Notes under the pieces: generated by a model
Told to the model about the DNA's origin: nothing
Databases searched by the model: none
The model's input: only the letters and a program-made list of their open reading frames with translations
Made by a program: the position numbers and the translations under genes
Shown: in pieces, positions 1 to 8,913 of the stretch
How the letters are laid out: each line of letters opens with the position of its first letter
Position numbering within the stretch: position 1 is the stretch's first letter
Source of the DNA: Emiliania huxleyi CCMP1516
Lineage: Eukaryota > Haptophyta > Isochrysidales > Noelaerhabdaceae
Assembly: GCF_000372725.1 (NCBI RefSeq)
Contig: NW_005200507.1
Coordinates: 215,328-279,327, forward strand
Direction: 5' to 3'
Length of the DNA stretch: 64,000 nucleotides

Positions 1-1901
1 GAGGGGGGGGGGGGGGGGCGCACGAAGAGGTGGGCGATGTGCTGCGCGAGGACCTCGTCGACCCCCGCCTGCGAGAGAGATGGGAGAGATGGGGAGAGAA
101 GGGGAGAGATGGGACCTCGACTACCCCCGCCTTGCGTGGAGTGGCTCACGGCGAGTCAGCACACACACACATGAATAGACCTCTCTGTCCCGTCCTGCCC
201 TTGTCTAGCCTGCGTGAGAGTGAGTCAGCACACACACATGAATAGAGCTCTCTGTCCCGTCCTGCCCTCCCCCGCCTGCGTGAGAGTGCGGTACGCCTCC
301 TCGTCCATCGGGACCTGAGTGCGCAAGGGGGTTGGAGATGGTCCAGGGAAGGGAGGGGATGATGGCACGCCTCCTCCCCCCCTCCCGCGCCTCGAGGTCG
401 TTCCGCCCCAAATCCTTCAAGGCTGCGCGGGTCGACGAGTCCTGCCCGTCCTGCCCGATGACGGTGTTGCAGATGTACGTCGAGATTGTCTCGTACCGTG
501 ACTTGTGCAGCCGCTTGGTCCCGTGCCCCGCCATCGCCGCGTGCCCGCCGCCGCCCTCGCCGCCGCCCGCCGCCACGCCCCGCTCCGCCGGCGTGCGGTC
601 GTCGACGGACTGGGCGATGATGTCCCAGCGGACGTCGGTGTCGAGCAGCACGCCTTTGGAACATGTCTCGGACATGTCATGGACGTGTCGTGGACATGTC
701 CCAGCGGACGTCGGTGTCGAGCAGCACACCGCGCGCGATGGGCGTGGCCGCGGTGAGGGCGAGCATGATCGGCCCGAGCACGGCCAGCTGGTCGTAGAGG
801 TGGCGCGACTCGGATAGGTCCCTCGCCTGTGGGGCCGGGGGGAGGGGGGGGGGGGCACGGGTGCCGTCTCTCTTCTAGGGAGGAACCTTCTCGGAAGGGC
901 GCCCCTCGACTGGACAGGGGGCTTGCACGGCAGCAGCTGTGACTACTCATAGCTCTACAGGCGTCTCGCAGCTGTGACTGCGCGTCTAGCGGGGACGGGG
1001 CGCGGCCTGGAAGGTGACTTGCAGGCAGCAGCAGCCCATCCCAAAGGCCATCGCGTCCATGTACACCTCGTCCATCTCCAGCGCCTGGGCGCGGGGCGGC
1101 CTCGACGTGTCAGCGAGGTGCCGTGGCTCGCCGCGTGTGCGCCTCGCCCTCTTGCGGCGCCTCCTCCAGCGTCGCGGGCGGAGGGCAGCCCACAGGCCTG
1201 TTCACACCTCGAGGCGTGAAGCGTCTCTGCCACGGCGGCGTCTCGCGGCGGCGGCGCGCTCCTCGCAGCGTCGGGCGTCTTCTCGTCGCGGTAGCGCGGC
1301 ACGCGAATGTCCACCTTTGAGCCGCGCCGCCGCTTGATGTTCTTGACGAGCGCCGCGAACCGCGGCGCCGGGTTGATGATCTCGTCGGGGACGAAGAGCG
1401 AGTCGGACAGGCCGGGCGTCGGGCGGGCGGGCGGGTCCGTGAAGGTGCCGACGCCCATGAGCGGGAAGCAGGGCAGCGTCGGGCAGATCTCGTCCTCGGC
1501 GAGGGCGGCGAGCAGCCGCGCGCGCCGCGTGCGCATGTTCTTCTCAACGAGCAGCAGGTCGGTCGCGTAACCGGAGTACGGCATGCCCGGCGTCCCCTCG
1601 ACCATCCAGCTGCCCCACTCAGGCACCCAGTTGCACTGCTGCCCGACGGGCACGCTGCGCTCGCCCTCCTGCAGCCCAGCGAGGATCTCGGCCCCACGGA
1701 GCGACAGCTTGACCGTGCCGCGCTCGGCGTCGAGCTTGAAGATGGCGTACTCCACCTCGTCGCCCCAGAGCAGCCGGTCACCCTCGATATCCTTGATGCG
1801 ATTGTAGAGGTGGATGAACTGGGCGATGCCGTGCTCCCGCACGTACCGGATCACCTCGAGAGACTCGTCCCACTCGAGCGGCGTCGCGTCGAGCAGGAAG
1901 C
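1..1901 (-). CDS. GCLC: Glutamate-cysteine ligase catalytic subunit, eukaryotic type (partial)
   Basis: Catalyses ATP-dependent joining of glutamate and cysteine, the first and limiting step of glutathione synthesis, in the cytosol. Recognised from family blocks: the WGDEVEY active-site motif, [78 protein letters not shown] and [13 protein letters not shown], in the order of animal GCLC. Exons on the minus strand: about 1901-1270, 1084-1007, 826-730, 653-391, 314-276, then 68 to beyond the left edge, where it reads [15 protein letters not shown]. The initiator exon is not placed: homology starts at the acceptor at 1901-1902, at the second residue of the usual protein. Four of five introns begin with GC; the one at 729-654 begins with GT and is an introner. 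The C-terminal half is outside the window. Confidence 0.93.
69..275 (-). repeat. GC-AG intron of GCLC built from nested duplications
   Basis: The 207-nt intron separates the exon ending TLTQ from the one starting AGVDEV. Donor and acceptor-side exon both read GCGGGGG. Inside lie two tandem copies of a roughly 69-bp unit (about 153-221 and 222-289). There is also a diverged second copy of the acceptor-side exon start (111-133 versus 52-69) flanking a GAGAGATGG-type minisatellite at 73-110. The arrangement suggests successive duplication-insertion events at one intron site. Confidence 0.7.
620..730 (-). repeat. Introner with 35-bp flanking direct repeat in GCLC
   Basis: Positions 620-654 and 696-730 are a 35-bp direct repeat with one mismatch, both encoding [10 protein letters not shown] of the ligase. 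The 41 bp between them consist of diverged 11-bp units of the type ACATGTCCGAG. Removing 729-654 as a 76-nt GT-AG intron restores a single uninterrupted copy ([13 protein letters not shown]). Since 76 is not a multiple of three, splicing is required. The GT donor lies in the upstream repeat copy, at the position where the other copy reads GC. Confidence 0.85.
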
Positions 1902-2087
1902 CTGAAACGGCGGGGCGGGCTCCATGTCTGCTGTGCCGCATGCTCCGAGCGCGTGTGGGGAGACCAACGCAGGGTGTGGGGGGCAGGAGGTGAGGGCGAA
2001 AGGATTCACCCATGTCTCGAGGGGGGTGCGCCGCCCGTGGTCCGCCGTCAAGCCAAGGGAGGCGAGTGTGAAGAAGGTGTTGTCCGC

Positions 2088-2090
<3 letters not shown>

Positions 2091-2144
<54 letters not shown>

Positions 2145-2205
2145 GCTCGCTCGCTTCTCTCTCTCTCTCTCTGTCGCGCGCTCTCTCTCTCTCTCTTCTC
2201 TCTCA

Positions 2206-2256
<51 letters not shown>

Positions 2257-2313
2257 CTTCTGTGAGTGACACATCTCTCTCTCTTCTCTCTCTCTCTCTC
2301 TAAAGAAAGAAAG
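2091..2313. repeat. CTG and CT microsatellites upstream of GCLC
   Basis: About 17 CTG units occupy 2091-2142, followed by interrupted CT runs to about 2313. They lie 5' of the first recognised GCLC exon and could be in its promoter, 5' UTR or first intron. No protein is supported here; apparent poly-Gln or poly-Leu frames are repeat artefacts. From 2314 to 2555 I see no further gene. Confidence 0.9.
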
Positions 2314-2555
2314 AAAGAAAACACTGCTGCACTTGGGGTGGGACGACGGGGGTAGACCGTGCTGTTGCTGTGAACAGCTGGGGCACGCGCCTTATCTGGC
2401 CCGGCCCCTTGGGGACTTGCGGCTCGGATGCGACCTCTAACCGCGGGTCGCAGACCGTGCTCTCGGTGTCCGATGACATGGCGCCTCTTCACGATCAGCA
2501 CGCCAGTCTGTTCACACCTCTCTTCCGTTCACTTCACGGAGTGACAGGGGTTCGT

Positions 2556-2924
2556 TACCCAGTTTAAGAAAGGCTTCAAGAAAACACACACACAGAAAAA
2601 CACCCTCATTTACGAACGACCGGAGCCAGCGCGCTTGTGGCTTCCACTCACAAGCACGCTTTTCCACGTCTCCGTCCCCGCTCTACCTAAGGCTTGCCGC
2701 TCGAACCAATGGCGGTGGGGACGGAGGTGTCGCCTCCGTCCCCGCCGTGGAGGCAGCGCCTCTCTCCCCGCTCGACCTATAGCGGTCGGCGGACTCGAGT
2801 TCGAGTGGGGACGGCGGCTCATATTGCTAAATATAAAATTCCCCCACCCGGGTGGGGGAACATAAAAATACCTCAGGGTGCTGTGCGGGTGTGAATGCAA
2901 GAGCGCTGCGCTGAGAACGAGCAG
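2556..2924 (-). repeat. Copia LTR (3' copy in element orientation)
   Basis: It is the 369-bp copy matching 3504-3872. It contains a short palindrome around a CCCCCACCCGGGTGGGGG motif and a CTCTACCTAAG motif that recurs in the debris near 7920 and 8460. LTR boundaries were set by where the two copies stop matching. Confidence 0.88.
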
Positions 2925-3105
2925 CTCACCCCCTCAGTGGCTAGTTGGTGTACGCGGCGCGTTCCTGCTGTACATCCTAGCCGCTGCACATGCTTGGCTC
3001 GTTCCTGGCCATCTTCATGCATGCATCTGCTGGTACGGTGACGCAACCTCCGTCTGCTCACCACCTCAATCACGTGGGTGGGCGTCGGCGAGTGGTCACC
3101 CGGCG

Positions 3106-3503
3106 CTACGACACGACGAATGCGCGCAGAGGGTGAAAGACAGCCGCTGTCAGTGGCTTCGTGAAAAGGTCGGCCACTTGTCCCTGCGTTCGGATGTGGG
3201 TGAGCCTAACGCGCTTCGTATCCTTCACTTGCTCGCGCAGGAAGGCGATCTGAGTCGCCACATGTCGCATGCGTTTCGAGGAGGTGTTGCCCTCGCTAAG
3301 GAGCACGGCCGCCCTATTGTCGCAGAAGAGCGGCATTGTGCATCCGAGGTCCGACTTATTGCCCTTGTAGTCGGGTAGGTCCTCGGCCATGAACTTGATG
3401 GTGTCCGAGACCGCGATGGCCGCTTGTGTGGCCTTGGTCGCAATGGCATACTCGCCTTCGGACGATGAGGTGGGCGTGGACTTAAGGCGTCCAGCGTGTG
3501 CAG
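3106..3503 (-). pseudogene. Copia RNase H fragment
   Basis: The minus-strand frame reads TPTSSSEGEYAIATKATQ, then CDNRAAVLLSEGNTSSKRMRH, FLREQVKDTKR, and ends in the typical QGQVADLFTKPL block. This is the RNase H domain and tail of a Ty1/Copia polyprotein. Its upstream part is missing at the LTR junction, so it is a non-autonomous relic. Confidence 0.9.
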
Positions 3504-3872
3504 TACCCAGTTTAAGAAAGGCTTCAAGAAAACACACACACAGAAAAACACCCTCATTTACGAACGACCGGAGCCAGCGCGCTTGTGGCTTCCACTCACA
3601 AGCACGCTTTTCCACGTCTCCGTCCCCGCTCTACCTAAGGCTTGCCGCTCGAACCAATGGCGGTGGGGACGGAGGTGTCGCCTCCGTCCCCGCCGTGGAG
3701 GCAGCGCCTCTCTCCCCGCTCGACCTATAGCGGTCGGCGGACTCGAGTTCGAGTGGGGACGGCGGCTCATATTGCTAAATATAAAATTCCCCCACCCGGG
3801 TGGGGGAACATAAAAATACCTCAGGGTGCTGTGCGGGTGTGAATGCAAGAGCGCTGCGCTGAGAACGAGCAG
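3504..3872 (-). repeat. Copia LTR (5' copy in element orientation)
   Basis: It is the second 369-bp LTR. Internal sequence begins directly with pol C-terminal coding sequence, so gag, protease, integrase, most of reverse transcriptase and the primer-binding site are gone. Confidence 0.88.
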
Positions 3873-3955
3873 AAACAGACAACCCAAGGGAGGGATGGGA
3901 GGACGGCACGCCGCCACCACACAGGGATTTTTAAGGAGAGGTGTGTGGTGCGCTA
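3873..3955 (-). mobile_element. LINE 3'-tail fragment (family 1)
   Basis: This is the reverse complement of a tail found seven times in the window: a stem formed by CACCACACA and TGTGTGGTG around TTAAAATCC, then a block containing CCCTTGGGTTGTCTGTTTTC and a TTTC microsatellite. In this copy the element reads toward lower coordinates and is joined directly to the Copia LTR. Confidence 0.8.
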
Positions 3956-4060
3956 GCCGTCCCCTCTTCGCTCGCCTGCTCACGAAATAAAAAATCAACC
4001 CGACAGGCTTGAGGAGGAGCCGTGCGGACAGTCTCAACCTTGCTAGCATTGTCGCTCTCG

Positions 4061-6754
4061 ATGCTGAGCAAGCTCTGGGGCTGCAGGCCGCGTCGCGCGG
4101 GCCCGCACGACGAGATCCTGGCGCTACGGGCTGACAACGCCAAGCTTCGTGCGCTGCTGCAGAGCCTGACCGGCGCCGAGGGCCTCGCGTCAAACACGAT
4201 CGACACGCCTCCCAGTCGCCAGTCCCTTGTTTCCGACCGGCGGGCGAGCACGACGGCGGCCTGCCCGGCGGCCACTCTCACCTTTCCCGAGACGAGCGCG
4301 CTTCCCCTTCCTCCGCTCATCACCGACGTGTGCAGCGGCTGCGATGGGCGCTCGGTTAACAACGTGTACGTGCTGGAGCAGCTGCACTCGCGCTCGGGCG
4401 CGGCGAACGGCGAGCGGGCGCGCAGCGCAGCGTGCCGGATCCGCGACCCCGACTACACGCTGCGCCACTTCCACGATGACGTCGCCGCCGCCTTCCCCGA
4501 GCTCGGGTGGTACATGGTCATCCGCGAGCACACCTCCTCAAACACCTTGCCGGAGACCGAGTACCGGAGGACGATCGGCGCGCTCTTCGCCGTGTACTGG
4601 CTCGCGCGGATCGGCATCGACGGCGAGCGCGGCTTCTGCTTCGGCGTGGACGCCGACTGGCGCCCCAACGGTCCGCCGCCCATCGCCTCGCCCCCGGCCG
4701 GCTCTCGGTTCGGGCTGCTGAGCGGCGAGCAGAAGCGGCTCGCCTTCTACGAGAGCACGCCGTGGGCGGAGCTGGAGCGGCTGATGGTGGACGCGGGGGT
4801 GCTGCGGCGCGGGGCCGACGGCGCCGTCGGCGTGAGCGCGGACCGGATGGCTGCGCTCCTCGTGCAGACAGCGATCCACGACATCATGAAGGCGCGCCGC
4901 CCCCCCCTCCCCCCCCCTCCCGCTCCCCCCCCCCCCCCCCTTCCCCCTTCCCGGACCAGACGTGCGAGCCCCGCACCGCAGGTGGACCTGATGCGCCCGT
5001 CGGTCAGCCCCGAGCACGCACCCTACCTCGGCTTCGGGGCCGGCGACACAATCTCCGACCACGACGTCGCACTCGGGCGCGCGACTCACCCCTCCCGCAC
5101 CCTCCTATCCCTCCCGCACACTCCTACCCCGCACCTCCTCACCCCTCCCGCCTCCCTCCTGCCCTCCCGCCCCTCTCCCTCCTCTGACCCCGCCCCGCCT
5201 CTGACCCCGCCTCTCCCCTCCCTCCCCCTCTCCCTCTCCCTCTCCCTCCAGGTACGTCCTCGAGCACCACGGCCACCTCCTCCCCTCCTTCCAGCTCGTC
5301 ACGCACCAGCTGCAGCGCGCCATCCGCTTCACGCAAGCAAAGATCCGGTTCAACAACGGCTGGCTCGTGCAGGCCGAGGCGCCGCCCGCCGCCGTCTTCT
5401 CCCACTTCAAGGCCTGCATCCGCTCCAACGCCATCAACTCGGCCGACATCGCCTTTTACTTTGCGCACTGGCTCACGGACCTAGCCGGGGCCGAGCCCAC
5501 GCCGCTGCGCGGCTCGGAAAAGTTCTGCCTCCGCTTCCCGCACGGCGCGGGCCCGCCCTCCGCCCCCTCGCCCCCTCCGCCCCCTCCGCCCTCGCCCCCT
5601 CCGCCCTCGCCCCCTCGCCCCCTCCACCCCCTCCGCCCCCTCCGCCCCCTCCGCCCTCGCCCCCTCCGCCCCCTCCGCCCCCTCCGCCCCCTCCGCCCCC
5701 TCCGCCCTCGCCCCCTCCGCCCCCTCCGCCCCCTCGCCCCCTCGCCCCCTCGCCCCCTCGCCCCCTCGCCCCCTCGCCCCCTCGCCCGTGCGCGACGCTG
5801 TCCCTCCCTCCCTCCCCTCGCCCCCCACCCCCTCGCCTCGCCTCGTCCCAGGCGTCCTCGCCTCCTTCATCGAGTCCTTCCCCATCGTCGGCCAGCTCGC
5901 CCAGCAGAGCGAGACCGAGGTCTTCGAGGGGTACCTGAGGCAGCGCTGGAGGGACGCGCCGCGCGCGCTCGGCCCCGAGCCGCGCGGGCCGCACGCGGTC
6001 GCCCTCTGCCGCCTCATCGTGCAGGCGCAGCACGAGGCTGCGCAGAAGGGCGTCTTCGAGGCCTTTTGGCGGCTGCAGGAGGCGGACCGCGCGGTGAGAG
6101 ACAGCCGAGAGAGAGCCGAGAGAGAGATAGCCGAGAGATAGCCGAGAGATAGCCGAGAGATGGCCGAGAGAGAGCCGAGAGATGGCCGAGAGATGGCCGA
6201 GAGATGGCCGAGAGATGGCCGAGAGATAGGAGCAAGAGGGGGGCCGCGCGGTGAGGGTTTGCCGCGCGCACCCCGCAGCCCCGCACCGTCCGCACGGTCC
6301 CTATCGCGTGCAGGTGCTCGAGCTCGAGATGGCGCAGACGGGGCTCCCGCAGCAGACCTACTCGCTCGCGCGCGGCTGCCCGAAGCTCGGCCCCGCCTTC
6401 CTCATCTACTACTCGCCCGCGCTGCTGCAGACGCTCGGCGCAGAGCACGGCGAGGTGGCGCTGCGCATCCTGGCGGAGATCTACCGCCAGGCGCGCGCCA
6501 TCTGGCCCGACGACGGCGGAAGCGGCTCGGGCTGCAGCACGGTCACTTTGCGGATCGATGTCCTCAAGGACAGGACGGTGGAGGCGATCCAGCAGGTCTA
6601 CACGTACGGCGAGGGCTGGTTCCTGACCAAGCTCAACGACCAGGAGGGCGTCATCGAGAAGCGATCGCTCGGGGAGGGCGACGCGTCGCGCCACGGGTAC
6701 GCGAGCGTCCATCGGAGATTACTGGAGCTCTGGCGCACATTCAGGGACGAGTGA
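4061..6754 (+). CDS. Conserved-looking protein of unknown function, five exons
   Basis: I do not recognise this gene. Exons 4061-4891, 4982-5076, 5252-5544, 5852-6093 and 6314-6754 sum to 633 codons plus stop. The first ATG at 4061 is chosen because the upstream frame has none. The N-terminus has a short leucine-rich coiled-coil-like stretch (EILALRADNAKLRALLQSL, about residues 24-42). A conserved-looking core holds RDPDYTLRHFHDDV and AIHDIMK, then SDHDVALGYVLEHHG and SADIAFYFAHWLTDL. The HD and HH pairs recall HD-superfamily folds, but spacing is not diagnostic. The first three introns are GC-AG; the last is GT-AG and carries an 11-bp minisatellite. No signal peptide or clear membrane segment is visible. 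Confidence 0.75.
5560..5790 (+). repeat. Pyrimidine-rich minisatellite in intron 3 of the unknown gene
   Basis: Tandem CCGCCCCCT and CGCCCCCT units fill most of the GC-AG intron 5545-5851. The other two GC-AG introns of this gene (4892-4981 and 5077-5251) are also C-rich. They open in several frames as proline-rich nonsense and should not be translated. Confidence 0.85.
6094..6313 (+). repeat. 11-bp minisatellite in intron 4 of the unknown gene
   Basis: Repeated CCGAGAGATGG units (with CCGAGAGATAG and CCGAGAGAGAG variants) run from about 6105 to 6235 within the GT-AG intron. The CCGAGA core is shared with intron repeats of GCLC, Tudor-AlkB and PDHB in this window. Confidence 0.85.
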
Positions 6755-8772
6755 GGAGTGAGGGGAGAGGTGCGGCAGCGATTCGTGGGGGGGGCGCTTA
6801 CCATGGTGGAGAGTGTGTGTACAACTTGTCACTCAGAGATCCAAGCACTTTCTCCCTTGAGCCTTGTAGCGACTTACACTTTTTTATATGTGCTACTCGT
6901 CTCCTCCGACGTTGTCGGATATACTTTTGTGCCGCGACTACCGTCTCTCCCGGGGTTCCTACCGCGCGCTACGGCTTTAAGTAAGGTGTATGCTGTATCG
7001 GTGCGGAGGGTCGGCTGTGATATGTCTCGGGCGGACTCGTCCCCACGCGCGGGACCCGGCACGCGCCACCGCCTGCCGCGGGCTACACCCAGCACCTAGC
7101 GGCCGGCTCTCCGTCCTCCCCCGGGGACCTCGCCCGCGGGCTCGTGCAGCGAGCGGTTCGTGTTGACTTGGAGCACTTGGAGTGCAGTCGGCCACCTCAC
7201 ATCCAGGGCCGGGGAGCTGAGAAGCGCACCCAGCGGGCCGGATGATCGGGATCGGGTTGCGGGCAAGAGAGCCCTAGCCCTGGGGGGTGCGCGTTCGCAG
7301 GGAAAGGGCCGTAAAGTAAACACGGGTCTCCGAGAGGGCTCCGTGTACCGGGTTTCCCCTTAACTGCAGAACGCCCCCTACTCGGAGCTAGTGGACACGG
7401 ACACTACGACACCCCCCGTCACGTACACACGCGACTGCCTAACGTGCACTTTTGCCCGGCTGCGCGGCGGTTCCCCGGCGCGGGGGGCCTCGCCCCCCCA
7501 CCCATCAGGGTGAATCTTCGGCCTGGTTCGGTCTCTTGCTCGCTTTTCGGGCGTCGCCCCACTGCCTCTGCAGTCGTTTTTGATGTCTCTTCTTCGGAGG
7601 CGGCCCCTCCGCCCCACCTCCGTCGGCTAGCCCCATTGGCCCCGAGGGAGCCGACAGCCCGGGTGGGGCCACCCTGGGCGAGGGCGGCGGCATTGTGTCG
7701 AGTAGAGTGCTCTTCAACAACAACAACAACACACGGCAGAGAGAGGATTTCCGCATGGGAAGGGCAGGGGAGAGCAAGAAACGACGAGCGAGGCCGGCAG
7801 CACTGCGGGGCCACCCTGCCAACCAGCCCCCGAACCGTCCCGCAGCTCACAGACCAGCCAGCAGACCGCCAGGAGCAGCACAACCGCCTCCCCGCGCCCC
7901 CCCTCCTCCTCCCTTCCCCTCTACCTAAGAAAAGAATTAGATATTCTTACCTTCTTGCCCCCTCCGAGACTGGAGACAGTCACCACAGATACTATACGTC
8001 TGTGGGAGTGCCCCCCGCCCCCGCTTGCCTTGCCCTGCCTGCGCAGGATAGCGTGCCCCGATAGCGGCGACACATAGCGAGGGACACTGCGCAAGGAGGG
8101 GGTGCGTCGACTTTTTTTTGTCCTCTCGGGGGAATGTTCTCTCGGCGCCCATGGCCTTCTGAGGTTTCGTACTAATGACGTCCTTCTTGGCACTTCGGGC
8201 GTCGGTGTGTGCGTATCTGTGGTGTCTAATTCCCCCGGTATGCTTATAGGTTTCGAACGGCGACCTCTCTCTCACTCAGCGATTTCATGCTGGATACCTT
8301 TCCGCAAGCGGAAGGTCGCCAGTTCGAAACCTGCTTTGACCCTTATATTTTTTCTCACCTGAGCGGGCTCAATTTTTGCTCTAGGTGCCTCCTACGATTC
8401 GATCCAGCGTTCTCAGGCAGTCGCCTGGTGCGTTGTTCGTTTTCGTCACGGGAGCTCCCCTCTACCTAAGAGCACTCGCCACGCGATGCGGTCGCGCCCC
8501 ATATTTCCCCTGTCGGCGCGAGATACGTATGGGCCTATCGGTCTGGCCGTACCTTGAGCCCCTATCCAGACTGGAGTCTGCACACTTAGGGACCCGCTGC
8601 CGTGCGGCCGATGAACATTGTGCCAGAGCCCCACGCCTGCCAACGCCGTTGTGACGGCGCGACACAGGTGGAGGGGCTTGCCCTGCGTTGCCATGGACTG
8701 GGTTGGACAGACTGATCCTACGATTCTTTCCCTGTGTTAGTGCCAGTGCGCGCCAGTCCCGTGCCCAGTGTA
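6755..8772. other. Gene-free repeat debris
   Basis: No supported gene is seen. 7160-7293 recurs inverted at 61762-61900 next to a LINE RNase H domain, so this stretch contains LINE-derived sequence. CTCTACCTAAG occurs at about 7920 and 8461. A block at 8737-8770 (start GTTAGTGCCAGTGCGCGCC) recurs at 55997 and, inverted, at 62335, beside LINE tails. Confidence 0.6.
8246..8343. other. Long hairpin with tRNA-T-arm-like ends
   Basis: An AGGTTTCGAACGGCGACCT arm at about 8249-8267 pairs with an AGGTCGCCAGTTCGAAACCT arm at about 8312-8331, with one bulged base. The loop has its own hairpin (TTTCCGCAAGCGGAA). The GTTCGAAAC box resembles a tRNA T-arm or B-box, but I could not fold a complete tRNA cloverleaf. 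It may be a tRNA-derived SINE relic. Confidence 0.4.
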
Positions 8773-8880
8773 AAAGAAAGAAAGAAAGAAAACAGACAAC
8801 CCAAGGGAGGGATGGGACGCGGCCACCACACAGGGATTTTAAGGAGAGGAGTGTGGTGCTAGCCGTCGCCCACCCTCGGG
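8773..8880 (-). mobile_element. LINE 3'-tail fragment (family 1)
   Basis: AAAG microsatellite, then the inverted GTTGTCTGTTTTC block, the TTAAAATCC hairpin and GCTAGCCGTCGCCCACC. It matches the tails at 3873, 24690 and 49562. It lies 34 bp past the stop of the membrane-protein gene at 8914. Confidence 0.8.
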
Positions 8881-8913
8881 CGTCTACCACTTCCTATCTC
8901 TCTTCGCAGTTTC

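Larger units (their letters stand above)
2556..3872 (-). mobile_element. Internally deleted Ty1/Copia LTR retrotransposon
   Basis: Two 369-bp direct repeats (2556-2924 and 3504-3872, offset exactly 948) flank only 579 bp of internal sequence. On the minus strand the interior is the C-terminal end of a Copia polyprotein, with a purine-rich tract just before the downstream LTR (GAGGGGGTGAG, at about 2925-2935) as expected for plus-strand priming. The LTRs look identical by eye, so the deletion product or its source is young. I found no matching target-site duplication; the right edge abuts a LINE tail. Confidence 0.88.

Noticed and set aside
1924..2303. Poly-Leu/poly-Cys/poly-Gln frames across the CTG and CT microsatellites
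   Set aside because: Pure repeat translation with no flanking protein-like sequence.
4880..5850. Proline-rich continuation of the first exon of the unknown gene (638-codon reading)
   Set aside because: The stretch is C-rich intron sequence; removing three GC-AG introns gives a coherent protein with exact phases.
8290..8343. tRNA gene at the GTTCGAAAC box
   Set aside because: No acceptor stem or anticodon arm could be folded in the right spacing; kept only as a hairpin observation.
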